A stretch of 64,000 nucleotides of DNA, taken from Phaeosaccion multiseriatum. Taxonomy: Eukaryota > Ochrophyta, other classes. The translations under genes were made by a program, and so were the position numbers. Shown piece by piece: positions 42,401-58,079 of the stretch. Under the pieces are notes generated by a model. It was not told the DNA's origin. It was given only the letters and a program-made list of their open reading frames with translations, and searched no databases. The stretch spans positions 4,526,001 through 4,590,000 of the forward strand of contig OZ218951.1 of assembly GCA_965112735.1 (NCBI GenBank). Direction: 5' to 3'. Every line of letters starts with the position of its first letter. Position 1 is the first letter of the stretch.

Positions 42401-44261
42401 GCATATGGTACATCCTCCCCTTCGTCCTGGGCGCAGGGGTGTGGTTCGCCCGGGCACTTGTGTCCTCCTGGGCGTTTTGGGAGCATGGGAGCGGGAGCTG
42501 GAGCAGCGGTGGGAGCCGTGGAGGTGGTGGAAGTGGGAGCGTTGTCGAGGTAGGGGGAGGAGGGGGTTGGGGAGAGTGGGAGGCCTTTCTGGCGCAGTTT
42601 CTGCAGCTGGGGGATGGACTGGCGCGGCAGGGCTGGGGGGGAATACTTTGGGGGTCCAGTGACGGTTATGGTGACGCCCAAGGATGGGAGGAGGGGGAGT
42701 GTCGAGTTGTGGGCGGCGGCGACGCTGGAGGAGGAGGGAGGGGGGTGGAGCAGTGCGGTGATGTAGTGGCCGCTCTCGTCTCGTTTTTGGGGCTACGCAG
42801 CGGGATGGTTGCCAATGGTACGTGCACACACACGCATACATACACGCACATACACACACGCACAAATACTCTCACACACGAGCGTGCACACACGCGCACA
42901 CACAACACAAACCAGCACTCACTCGCACCCACACGCACCCACACACGCGCACACACATACGCACACCCCGATGGTACCCAAACGAATGAGTCCCCCCCCC
43001 CCCCAGCCCACATACCCGTCCGTCTTCCTGATTTTTGGTCTCCGTCTCTTCTCTCCTCCTCCTCAATTAACAAACACCTTCCTTTCTCCCCTTTTCCTTC
43101 GGTGTATTCTGCTTGCCTATGCACCTACCTATCTACCCACCTACCTTCCCACCTACCTACTTATCTGCCTACCTTCCTTCCTACCTACCTACCTACCTAC
43201 CTACCTACCTACCTACCTACCTACCTACCTGCCTACCTACCTACGTATCTACCCCCCTTCCCACCTCCCTACTTACCTACCTACCTACCCACCTACCCAC
43301 CTACCCACGTACCCACCTACCTACGTATCTACCCACCTTCCTACCTACCTACGTACCTACCCACCTGCCTACTTACCTACGTACCTACCCACCCTACCTA
43401 CCCACCTACCCACCTACCTATCTACATCCTTCTCTCCCTTGCCTACCTACCTACCTACCCACCTACCTACCTACCTATCTACTTTTCTACCTACCTACCT
43501 ACCTACCTACCTACCTACCTACCTACCTACCTATCTACCTATCTACCTACCTACGCAACTGCCTACCTGGCTACGAAGGGCTGCTGAAGGCGTCGGCGCT
43601 AGCATTGCACAACATCTTCGCCTTCCCGACGTGGCTTGTAAGCTGGGTATTCGACTTGGCGACAGAAGCAGGACCAGGGGCAGGGGCAGGGACAGGGACA
43701 GAGACGATGGTGCTTTTTGCTCCTTATCGCTCACTCCCCCTCATCGGGCTGCTCCTGGTGGGGCTGCTGTCCGCCCTTGTGCTCAACAAGCTGTGGGGCT
43801 GGGAGGCAGGCAATTTGTCAAAGTGGGAGTCACGGCTCGGTTTGGCGGGTGAGTTGATTGGTTCAGGGAAGGAAGGAGGAAGGGAGGGAGGGAGGGAGCG
43901 GGTGGGTTTGGTTTGGTTTGGTTTGGTTTGGTTTGGCTTTTCAAGATGGCACTCTACTCTTTGTCGTTCTTATGGTAGCCATCGGCTGGTTGTTCGACTT
44001 GCGCTCAACCACTTACTCACCACCACACTGCCATACGCTGCTGCGGTCCTCCACCCCTGTACCCTTCTTCGTGTGGCGCATGCAGGGGGGAGGCGCTCGG
44101 TGGTTCCCTTCTCCTTGCCCTTCCCCTTGCCCTCGTTTGGCGACGCCGTGGCGACGTTCTTCATCGCAGCGGTGACCCACACGCTGGATCGAGCGGAGCT
44201 GGGAGGAGTGGCTCCGGTGGCTGTGCAGGTGAGTGAGGTGGAGCTGTCGATCGGAGGGAGC

Positions 44262-44296
<35 letters not shown>

Positions 44297-46120
44297 CCTC
44301 TTTGTTTCTCTCTCTCCCCCTCTCTCTCTTCTTTGGATGTCTATCGCCCCCCCTCTCTCTTCTCTGTCTGTCCCTTCTGCCTCAGAAATCGACCCTTTTA
44401 TCGTATACCTCCATACCGTGCGTGCGTGCTTCTTCTTCGCCCCTTTACACCCTGTCACTGCCCGATGGCACTCTATGGCACTCCCTTTCGTTCCTCTGCT
44501 GCCCGCCGCCGCCCCATCCTTTTCCACCCCCGCAGAGCCTGGCGCTGCTGTGTGCTCTCTCCGTGCCCTTTGCCCTGGAGGCCGTGAGCGAGCATCGCCA
44601 TGTAGAGCGTGTCACACATGTCGTCCAACACCACATGGCGAGAGGGCATGTCATGACGCCGCCACCGACAGTCAAGCGGGCCAAGATTAGGTGAGAGATA
44701 AGAGGGATAGAGAGGGAGGGACAGGACACGAGAGAGAGAGGAGGGTGGGGGTGGGAGGAGAGAGGGTAGGGAGATGGAGAGGGAGGGAGGGAGAGAGGAC
44801 ACGAGAAGGGGGTGGAGGGGGCGGGAAGGCGAGAAGACGGAGGGAGGTAGAAGGATAGAGAGGACAGGAGAGCTGTAGAGAGATGCCTCTCCCGCTGGCA
44901 AGTCACAGTACCTTTATTTCTGCATGTCATTTTCTCTCTTTCGCTGTCTCTCTCTCTCTCTCTCTCTCTCTGGCTCGCTCGCTTTCTCCCAGGGCTCCTG
45001 TGATCCGAGGCTACATGCTGGGCTTGTTGTTATCCAGGCTTGGCGCCAAACACACCTGGGGCGTGGTGCAGATGTTCTACAGCGTCTCTCTGGGCCTGGC
45101 TCTACTTTACGGCGAGAGCATCAAAGCAGGGCTCCAATCCGGAGTGGCGCAGCGAATCAAAACGCGGTTGGGGGCCACTGTCATGTGAGTGAGTGAGTGA
45201 GGGAGTGAGTGAGTGAGTCATAGTCTTGCCCCCCTCTCTTTGAATGCACTTTCGAGCCGCCTCCCGTCCACAATTTCCCTCCCCCACCCCCTCCCCCGCT
45301 GGCTCGCCTCGACTCGCTTTTTATCTATCGTCGTCCTCCGCTCACATTTGGCTGTCCTGTCACCTCCCTCTCCCCCCCACCGACCTGCCTGTCTGTCCCC
45401 TCCCTCTCCCCCTCCACCCCCCCACCACCCGGTCTTGTCTGCCCCGATCAGTTGGGAGCAAATCGCGTCTCTGTCGGGTCACCAAAGATGGGCCAGGCAG
45501 TGGAGTGCCGGCCGCCGCAAGTCTGTGGGCAGATTGCTTCTGAGCTCTCCGTTGGTGGCGCTGCTGAGGGGGTGGGATCGAAAGGTGAGAAGCAGCAAGA
45601 GGGGCACGGGGTCGTCGTCAAGTCGAGTCTAGTCTAGTGTGTGTGTATGTGTTTGCAGCCACCCTAGACTGCAGCAGCTAGGTGTGTCGAGCACCCGCCC
45701 AAGAGTACCCCCCGGGGGCTGAAACCAACGCTTCCCCATCTCGTCCTCTCTTCCTCTCTCCTCTCCACCCCCCGCTCTCTGTCCTATCCCAACTCCCCCC
45801 CCCCCCCAATCCCCCTCCTCCCTGATGCCTCAGGAGGAGCTCCTCCTGGTGTGGTACCTCTCTCTGTCTATGCTCATCGCCGTGGCCCTGTTCGAGAGCG
45901 TGGTGCAGTACCTCGTAAGGACGGGCCTCGTACTCGGCTCAGCTCCCCCACACGTTATCCAAGCGGCCGCTGCCGCCGCCTCTGCTGCTGCTGCGGGTGC
46001 CGCTGCTGCTGAAAGTGGCCTTTACGCTGGGCAGCCTCCTCCCGTCGCCACCACCAATGGTAATGGGAGCGGCGCTGCCTTGGGTGGCACAGAAGCGACA
46101 GGAGCAGCAGCGGCAGCAGG

Positions 46121-46154
<34 letters not shown>

Positions 46155-46556
46155 CCAGGAGGAGGAGGAGGAGGAGGAGGAGGAGGAGGAGGAGGAGGAG
46201 CAGCAGTAGCAGGAGCGGCAGGAGGAGGAGCAGGAGGACCAGCAGTAGCAGTAGCAGCAGCAGCAGCAGCAGCAGCAGGAGGAGGAGGAGGAGGAGCAGC
46301 AGGAGGAGGAGGAGGAGGAGGAGGAGGAGGAGGAGGAGGAGGAGGAGGAGGAGGAGGAGGAGGGCCTGCTGCGGCTGCCCAGGGGCGGAGAGGTCCAGTG
46401 AACGCGCCTGCTGCTGGTACTGCTGCGGCTGCGGCTGTCCACAACCCCCGCTCTCGGGGCAGAAAGGGCTTCGTTCCCGAGTGGATGCTGGGGAAGCCTG
46501 TGTTGTTTGCCGCTGCCGTAGGATATCTCACTTTGAGTGGCTATGGAGGAGCCTGA
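39419..46556 (+). CDS. RING + TRAF-type zinc finger protein with multipass membrane C-terminus
   Basis: Ten exons join in phase: 39419-39629, 39766-40470, 40771-41702, 42202-42817, 43579-43848, 44086-44228, 44536-44690, 44993-45184, 45452-45584 and 45834-46556, for 1359 residues. Gln-rich and Gly/Ala-rich sequence fills 1-385. A C3HC4 RING follows ([20 protein letters not shown], a long loop, CPICRTPF, about 391-450), then a TRAF-type finger ([23 protein letters not shown], about 561-600) and a coiled coil ([20 protein letters not shown]). About six or seven hydrophobic segments come next ([74 protein letters not shown]). I infer a membrane-embedded E3 ubiquitin ligase. Two dispersed motif copies and Ala/Gly runs are coding. 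The acceptor at 44085 is the least sure. Confidence 0.78.
40235..40252 (+). repeat. Dispersed motif copy in a coding exon
   Basis: CTGTTGGTGATGCAGC, one or two changes from consensus, read as [11 protein letters not shown] in the RING protein. Confidence 0.8.
40891..40906 (+). repeat. Dispersed motif copy in a coding exon
   Basis: CAGTTGGTGATACAGC, exact, read as [11 protein letters not shown] in the next exon of the RING protein. Confidence 0.9.
43120..43570 (+). repeat. (CTAC)n microsatellite before a splice acceptor
   Basis: About 450 bp of CTAC/CCAC repeat filling the 3' part of a RING-gene intron and running up to the acceptor at 43578. Confidence 0.97.
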
Positions 46557-47615
46557 GGGGAGGGGAGGGGAGGGGAGAGAGGATGTGTGGGTCGCAGAGC
46601 GGGGGGGGGGGGGCGGGGCGAAGGTCTCCTCCAGGCGGTCAGGCAGGCCAAGAGGGAGAGAAGGAGGAGAGAGAGAGTCGTGCCCGGACCCACACACACA
46701 CACACACACACACAGAGAGAGAAAAAGAGGGAGGGAGAGTGAGGCTGAGAGAGAGCGAGGGAGAGGTCGAAGGCGACGGGGGCAGCAGGCACACAAATTG
46801 TTTTTTGGCCTTTTGACTCCGCAGCAGGGGCCGCACAAGGAAAGCAGCTTCTCCGACTGAGGGAACTGCGCAGAGCGGAGGAGGAGGAAGGCGCTCCATC
46901 CTCTCCTTCCATCCCTCTCCTTCATTGGTTCTATTGGAAAGACAGCAACAATGAGGAAGGAAATACATCAAAACGGGATCTTTGTGAGTATTTTTTTGAT
47001 CATTTGAGCTGCTCCGCTCCAGCCGACATGCTTCCTTGACCAGGGCTCCTCCAGGGCAGGAAGCAATGCCTCATTGATGGGCTCGTCCAAACATGCCTTC
47101 CTCCCCCCCGTTCATTGCGACGAGCGCCCTCACAGCACCTCGCATCTGCGTCACGCTCTGACCACCTCTGATGGCTTCATCCATCAAGACTACAATAGCG
47201 GCCTGAAGGAGGAGGAGTTTAATGAGCACTCGCGCATGAATTGAGGCAATTGATGTACGATTTCTTTAGTTTTTTTGCCTTCTCCGCCAAGGCCTGCCTG
47301 AGGACCCTCCTTCGCCTTGGGCCGGTCACCTCTTGGGCCTGCCTCGCCGCTCCCTGGGTCTTTCACGTGTCTTTTACTGCAAGTATTGGGGCCCTCCTCC
47401 TTTCAAGGTAAATTTTAAATTATGCATTTTTCACTTGGTGTCAGGACAGGGGGTGTGGGGGTGGCTGCCTGTGTGGTGTGCATGTGGGTAGGGATGTGTG
47501 TGAGTTACAGTGGGGTACCGCCTCATCTTCATCCGTCATTATTATTGGCTCAGACCCTCGCTACCCCACCTTCCCAACGCCCTGACCACACCACAGGCGA
47601 GAGGTGCCCCTTTCA
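46557..47615. other. Convergent intergenic stretch with an ankyrin remnant
   Basis: A CA run at 46691-46714 and GA-rich sequence lie downstream of the RING gene. The only gene-derived sequence is the ankyrin fragment at 47040-47170. Confidence 0.5.
47040..47170 (-). pseudogene. Second ankyrin gene fragment
   Basis: About 130 bp resemble 48495-48610 of the neighbouring ankyrin gene (shared GGGCAGGAAG, GGCTCGTCCAA, CATGCCTT, CCCTCACAGC). This is the segment encoding GRKACLDEPLDET and upstream residues. It has indels and no open frame, so it is a broken duplicate. Confidence 0.7.
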
Positions 47616-48940
47616 TCATGCCATCTCCTCCGCCACCTCCTGCAGCACCTCAGGGCTAAGCTCTCTCTGCGACACCTTCAGCCTTCCTTCCTTGCCAAAG
47701 AGACGGTCAGTGCCCCGCATCAGGTCCAACGCGCTTTGTGACGCGAAGTGATGCCTGTTCGCGGCCAGAAGGAGCTCTACAATACGGGCTTCATCGATAC
47801 ACCCTCGTGCCTGAGTCAGGGCCTTTGCCAGTGAGGCCCCTCCTGAGAGCAGCTCCAGCGCCGCCCCGCTGTGGCCCTGACTTGCCGCGATAGCCAAAGG
47901 CGTTGCAACAGCGTGTTTGCCCCCATTGTCAGGATCAGCCCCCACAGACAGCAGCACATGGATCACTGCCTCACGGCCCGCCTTAGCAGCCATGAGCAAA
48001 GCTGTGTACCCCTGAGAACACTGAATCTCCACATCGGCACCTCCTGAGACGAGTTCCTCCACGACACGAGCATAACCACAGTGAGATGCCAAGTGTATCG
48101 CTCCAGCCCCGGTACCACTGATCGCATTCACCTCTGCACCAGCCGTGAGCAGCTTTCGCAAAACACTTCGGTGTCCATTGGCAGACGCAAACATCAACGC
48201 AGTACTGCTCCTCTCAGTGCTACGCCTCTCGAGGTCAGCGCCGGCTGTGATGAGCTGATCCACCACAATGCCATGCCCTTTCTGGCTTGCCGCGCAAAGC
48301 GGGGACCATCCGCTGTGGACTCCCAAATTCACATCTGCCCCGGAGGTAAGCAGCAGCTGTGTGACCCTGTGACGTCCGTATCTTGCGGCAATGCACAAGG
48401 GGGTGCAGCCATTTGACGGGTTCAGAATATTCGGCGACGCCCCCTCTTGCAGCAAAAGAGCAATGATATCACCCCTCCCCTCTTCCACGGCTACGTGCAG
48501 GGCAGGAAGCCCTGTCTCATCGAGAGGCTCGTCCAAGCATGCCTTTCTCCCGCCGTTCTTAGCGACGACGCCCCTCACAGCCGCTTGCACCCTTTGGGCG
48601 CTCTCACCATTGGCGATGGCTTGAACCAGGCGGTTAGCCTGCAATAGCAAGAGGAGAGGGAGGGAGGGAGGGAGGGAGGGAGGGAGGGAGGGAGGGAGGG
48701 AGGGAGGGAGGGAGGGAGGGAGGGAGGGAGGGAGGGAGGGAGGGAGGGAGGGAGGGAGGGAGGGAGGGAGGGAGGGAGGGAGGGAGGGAGGGAGGGAGGG
48801 AGGGAGGGAGGGAGGGAAGAGAGGGGGTGAGGGAGGGAGACGTCGAGGAAAGGACAGGCGAAGGACTCCGTGTATGAACCCACCTCGCTACTGAAGGTCC
48901 TCTGCATGCTAAAGAAAGAGGTCGAGGAGGAGGAGCTCAT
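47616..48940 (-). CDS. Ankyrin-repeat protein
   Basis: Two exons: 48940-48884 (19 residues) and 48638-47616, joined in phase at TTGCAG, for 359 residues. About seven ankyrin repeats of 33 residues are visible (LPALHVAVEEGRGDIIALLL, CTPLCIAARYGRHRVTQLLL, WSPLCAASQKGHGIVVDQL, TALMFASANGHRSVLRKLL, and so on). A short helical C-terminus ends VLQEVAEEMA. Ankyrin repeats mediate protein binding, and no catalytic domain is present. The intron is almost entirely a CCCT repeat on the transcribed strand. Two broken relatives lie in this window (4363-4837 and 47040-47170). The gene is head to head with the ATP-grasp gene, with only 84 bp between start codons. Confidence 0.88.
48656..48824. repeat. (GGGA)n microsatellite in the ankyrin intron
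   Basis: About 40 perfect tetranucleotide units. On the transcript strand it is CCCT, ending just before the acceptor. Confidence 0.97.
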
Positions 48941-49024
48941 ACAACGATACGTTTGCGCCAGGCTGTGATTTTGGCCGGAGGATCAACGCCAACAATCAAC
49001 ACCATCATTCTCTCTCTCTCTCTC
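48941..49024. promoter_or_regulatory. 84-bp divergent spacer
   Basis: The entire space between the start codons of the ankyrin and ATP-grasp genes. It contains a short CT run and no TATA-like box. Confidence 0.4.
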
Positions 49025-52000
49025 ATGATGGTACGCTTTCACCGGAGGAGGGCTACACCAGCTACCAGTTTTCTGTTCACCGTGTGCTGCCTCACAGTAG
49101 CAGGTGAAGATTACGCGCGTGCGTCCGCCTTCTCAGGCATACTGAGCAGAAATGTGCAAAGGAGCAAATGGAGCAGCCGAACCAGGCAAAGAAGCAGTTC
49201 AGGGATGGTCAGCGGGCTGAGATGTGGTGGATGCTTGAGAGAGAGAAGAAGAATGAGAAGCAGCGGGTATGCCACTGCGGTGGGGACCAGAGGAGGGGCA
49301 GCGGCAGCGGCAGCTGCAGGAGAAGCAGCACTACCAGAGACAGAGATGCAAGCGGCGGAACCACAGGAAGCAGCAAGTGAGGCCGAGGAAGAATGTGATG
49401 ATGGCTATTCACCACCACGTAATCGCTCCCCGTATTGGAGCGGGAAAGAAAGCAGTAGCGTTGGTGATGATGAAATAGACGATCCCTTGGTCCCGGCGGG
49501 CGCTGTGGTGGTAGTGGACCCCTTCTGCGCCTACTTGGGTTGCAGGGCGATCGAGTGTATAGAGACCAAGGGCTATGTGGCGATACAGGTGCTCTCCGAC
49601 CATCTCTTTCACAGCATCGACTCCCCAGAGGGTTTGGAGCACATGCGAGCGCCAGAGGATGGGGAGGAGGGGCCGTGGGCAGCGAACCTACCCTTCCCCA
49701 TCGTGGGAGTGCTGTGCGAGTCCGACTCGGGCCTGGAGACAGCTGAGAGGCTTTCCTCTACCCTATTGCAGAGACAGGGCACGGAGTACTCAAACGGCGG
49801 CTGGCGACCGATCGAAGTGGCACAGGATGCAGTCTCTGAACCGCCGCCTGCGCCATCATTACCTTCGGACGGCAGCAGACGGAGGCGGACAGAGGCAGAG
49901 GTAGAGTTACACGACGACGACGACAGGGAGGATGTGCAGACTGGCGCTGCTGGTCCTGATGTGGGCCTGGAAGGAGGTCGGCGGGCTGGGGTGGTGACGC
50001 AGCACGTGAACGAGGCGAGGAGGAACAAGTATCTCATGAATGAGGCGCTGAGAGAGAGCGGCCTCCAGGCAGTCAGACAGGTCAGTCAGTCAGGAAAGAG
50101 TGAGGGAAGGAAGGAAGGAAGGAAGGAAGGAAGGAAGGAGGGAAGGAAGGAAGACAGGTAGGCAGAAGAGGAAGCTGAGGAGGGGGGGGAGAGGGAGGGG
50201 AGGGGGGGGGGGAGGGGAAAGCTCAGTGGGGGTACGACTTCAATACCCAAGGGAAAAGAGGAGTAGCCGAAAGAGAGAGGGGCAGGTACTCATTCATCTA
50301 GGCGACCAATAACACATCGACGCCCCCGCCCCGCCCCCACCCCCTGCCTTGCTGTGGATGGTGCAGATGAAAACCGGTGACTGGGACGCCGCAGAGGCGT
50401 TCCTCAAGACCTTACCTCCCACCGCAGCAGCAACAGATGGTGATACAACAGCAGCAGTAGTTGGCGAAACAACATCAACAGAGACCGTTTCTGCGGTGGT
50501 GAAACCGCTGCGGGGGTGCGGCAGTGTGCAGGTGAGTGAGGATACCTAATTAACATGCGACAGCAGAGGGCAGAGATGGCAGCAGAAGACAGAGCGCTTT
50601 GCAGAAGAGACGGCTGCGTGACTGAGCTTTGCTTGGAGGGTGAAGAGTTCTCCTTCCTCCCTCCCTCACTCACCCACTCCACTCTTGCTGCGACTGTTGT
50701 GCTTGTGCTTACTGTTTGTCCGATGACTCCCTCCCACTCCACTCTGTCGGCTGTCGTCCGTCGTCCCTCGCTTCGCCCACGGCTCCTCGACCCACTCACC
50801 ACCACCAAACACTTGTAACGCTTGTAACGCTTGTAACGCTTGTAACGCTTGTAACGCACCAAGGTGTTCCTGTGCGAGTCGATGGGGGAGGCGAAGGATG
50901 CCTTCGAAGCCGTCCTTCACTCTTCGGTCTACGGCACCGCAGGCGCAAAGGTGTGAGGAGGATCCTTCTCCCTTTCCCTCTCTCTGTCTCTCTCTCTCTC
51001 TCTTTCCCTCTCCCTTCCTCTCTCTCCCTCTCTCTCCTCACTTGTCCATGCCTCTGCTGGGAAAGTGCTCATCCTCTGAATCCCCCCCCCCCCCGCCCGC
51101 CCTCCCCTCTGACAGAGGCACGAGGAGGTGCTGCTGCAAGAGCGTCTCGTGGGGCAAGAGTATGTGGTGGATACGGTCAGCAGGGGAGGCAAACACAAGG
51201 TGCTTAGACTTGGGGGGGGGGGGTGACCCAATGAAGGGAGGCCGGCCCTCGTGGCATGCCTCTTCTCTCTCTTTGGCTATACATGTATGCACAATGGGAA
51301 TAGGCGTCTCGCCATACCCAGAGTCTTTTTCCTACCATATATACCATAGCGATTTCACCCCCGCCCCCCCCATCCACTGCCATCCCCCCCTCTCTCTCTC
51401 AGGTGATGGCTGTGTGGGCCTACGACAAACGTGCTGTGAACGGCGCCCCCTTTGTGTACCACGCAGTGACTCTGCAGCAGGTGGGGAGAGAAGTGGGGGG
51501 CAGCGAGGAGGAGAGCCCAAGCAGCAGCCCAAGCCTAAGCAGCTCAAGCTCAAACACTAGAGTCACAGATGGCCCGGTGCGGAGGGTGGTGGAATACGCT
51601 CGCTCGGCTCTGGACGCTCTCAAGGTCACCTCGGGGCCTGCCCACATTGAGATCATCTTCACTGAGGATAGGTACGTACAAGTTACGTACGTACACACGT
51701 ACGTACGCACTCATTTTGTTTTGTGGTTGCTCGCTTGCCTTACTTAACTGACTTAACTCGCTTGGCTTACTGATCTTACTTAGCTCGCTTTGTTTCTCTC
51801 TCTCCCTCGCTCGCTCATCCCCTGTCCATCCGTTGTCGTGTGAGGGCAGAGGGCCGGTGCTCGTGGAGGTGAACTGCCGATGGCACTTGACGGACTTTGC
51901 TCCCCTGTGTCAAGAGTGTATGGGCTGTGATGCCGTTGAGAGCAGCGTCGATGCCCTGCTTGCCCCACAGCTCTTTGACGCGCTGCCGGACGAGGTGCGT

Positions 52001-52698
52001 GCGTGCGTGCGTGCGTGCGTGCGTGAGTAGGAGGGAGAGGAAGGAGGCTTGCGTGGTGGCTTGCGTTGATTGGCTTGTTGGTCGGGTAGGGAGGGAGGGA
52101 GGGAGGGGGTCAGGAAGAGGACGGCTTCAAGAAGGAATTCCACCCAGCTCACTCACCCTCTTCTCGTTCCGCCGGCCTGCCGGCCTGCCTTTGGTGTGGC
52201 TGCTTCCTCCCCCCCGCCGGCCCCGCGCCGCCTCTCTTCATACTCACACGCACACTCGCACTCACTCCCATCCAATCAATCAACCCGCCCACGCCCACCA
52301 ACGCAACCCACCCAACCACCCTACCCAACCAACCCTACCCACCCCAACCTAACCCACCACAACCCTCTCCTCCCCCCGTCCAGCCTGTAAAGCTGAACAA
52401 GCAAGGCCGCGTCGTGCATCTAGTGTGCCACTCCGAAGGGGTGAGAGAGGGCCCCACGCGTCACATTGCCGAGATTGAGGCAATGGACAGTTACAGAAGC
52501 CACTCCATCTACCCTCGCTTCGATCAAGAGGGGTTAGCCGTTACACCCACGATGGACATTACATCGGACGCCGGTTGGGTGCGGCTGTGTCACGAGAAGG
52601 GTGAGGTGGTGGAGAGGGACTACGACCGCATTGTGACCTTGCAAAAAGACATGTTTCCGGTGCTGGAGGAGGGCACGGACGAGAGTGGACGGGAGTGA
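49025..52698 (+). CDS. ATP-grasp ligase-like protein, predicted plastid-targeted
   Basis: Exons in phase are 49025-50080, 50367-50531, 50864-50950, 51116-51199, 51403-51671, 51850-51994 and 52384-52698, for 706 residues. Residues 1-30 form a signal peptide followed by ARASAFSG, the ASAF-type plastid motif of stramenopiles. Ser/Ala/acidic linkers precede the ordered part (VVVVDPFCAYLGCRAIECI). ATP-grasp signatures follow: NEARRNKYLMNEALRESGL, VVKPLRGCGSVQVFL, EVLLQERLVGQEYVVDTV, HIEIIFTEDRGPVLVEVNCR. These match the family that couples ATP to carboxylate-amine ligation, as in carbamoyl-phosphate synthase-like and amino-acid ligases. The terminal box reads EVNCR rather than the common EINPR. 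The substrate is unknown. The start at 49025 (or the adjacent ATG at 49028) was chosen because it opens the signal peptide. Confidence 0.85.
50434..50472 (+). repeat. Two degenerate dispersed motif copies in a coding exon
   Basis: CAGATGGTGATACAACAGC, then GTTGGCGAAACAACA. They are read as TDGDTTAAVVGETT in the ATP-grasp protein. Confidence 0.6.
50813..50858 (+). repeat. Five 9-bp tandem repeats at a splice acceptor
   Basis: CTTGTAACG repeated five times, ending about 5 nt before the acceptor CACCAAG at 50863. Confidence 0.9.
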
Positions 52699-53186
52699 CT
52701 GACTGACTGACTGACTGGACTGACTGACTGACTGACTGACTGACTGACTGACTAACTAACTGGCTGGCTGACCTTGTGATGGCATGAATGGGATGAATGA
52801 ATGAACGAACGAACAAACGAAACGAAAAAGTAATGAAATGTTTTATTTCGTTGGTTTATTTATTTGTGGAGTTTACACACTTCACACGCACGCTCCCCCC
52901 CTTCATCCATCCACCCACCCATCCGTCCACCCACCCACACGCAAGCGGCGGTGCCCCTCCTATCTGCATGTGCTGTTGCTGCAATATCACCAACTGCTTA
53001 TGCTGCTGTATCACCAACTGCTACCGCTGCTAGATCGCCAACTGCTGCCGCGGCGGCTGCTGCTACTGTGGGCCTCACTTAGACTCCTCCTACGCTCGCC
53101 ATAGGAGGTAGAGTGGGGTGGGGTGGGGTGGGGGGCATGTGTGTGTGTGCGTCCGTATGTACGTGCGTGTACGTGCGTGCGTTGGC
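52699..53186. other. Convergent intergenic stretch
   Basis: A CTGA array (52697-52770) directly follows the ATP-grasp stop. Then come an AT-rich patch and three dispersed motif copies (52982-53045). No gene was seen. Confidence 0.5.
52982..53045 (-). repeat. Three dispersed motif copies, about 22 bp apart
   Basis: CAATATCACCAACTGC, GCTGTATCACCAACTGC and GCTAGATCGCCAACTGC, separated by short CTG/CCG-rich spacers. They lie in intergenic sequence between convergent genes. Confidence 0.85.
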
Positions 53187-57402
<4,216 letters not shown>

Positions 57403-57563
57403 GCTTGTGTGTCAAGAGAGAAGTTTTTATGGTGTTGCGAATTGGAATTGGCGTTTCGCAATGTCGACTCGACTTTATTTATCGGTGTCGTACCCCCATT
57501 CCATTTCTTCTTCTCCCCCTTCTTTCCACCTCAACATCTCTCCCTGCCATCCACCCCCCCCCC

Positions 57564-57638
<75 letters not shown>

Positions 57639-58079
57639 TCTCAGTTTGGTGATTCCTATGAAGTCAGTAAGTCAATAAATACATCCCATTGCGCCGCCTT
57701 TCCATGCAGAAGCCGTCAGTAGCGAGGTAATCGGGAGGTAATCGATCTTTGTTAAGGTCTAATAAACTGAACTCTTCAACGGATCTTATCGATAGACACA
57801 TGCCTTTGCGGAAACCCTATCTACCTCACACGAACGCTTCCAAGAAGTTCGTGTGGCTTAGTCCGGAGTCTAGAAGTCTAGTAAGAACGGCAGCACCGAC
57901 AAGCACCAAATCCTTTGCCTTGCGTCTCCCTCCTTTTCCTCTCCCCTCTCTCCTCTCTCTACTCACTACCCTCAACTCACTGAGCCTGTCCCCTCCTCTT
58001 CTGCCCCCCCCCCCTCTCCTCCGCTCCTCTTCTCTTCCCCAAAGCAAGACAAGCAAAGCAAGCCAAGTAAGTAAGTAAG
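57403..58079. other. Intergenic stretch
   Basis: Upstream of the TPR gene and downstream of the right-edge gene. It contains a CT run (57567-57632) and no recognisable gene. Confidence 0.5.

Noticed and set aside
41827-43587. 586-residue + strand frame across a CTAC repeat
   Set aside because: Only 42202-42817 belongs to the RING gene. The rest is intron and tetranucleotide repeat read through by chance.
43858-44085. Alternative RING-gene exon starting [15 protein letters not shown]
   Set aside because: It is phase-compatible at its 5' side and looks like a membrane helix, but its frame stops at 44175 without a good donor. The acceptor at 44085 gives a cleaner join.
48656-48824. Regular array considered as CRISPR
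   Set aside because: It is a uniform 4-bp repeat without spacers, in a eukaryotic intron.
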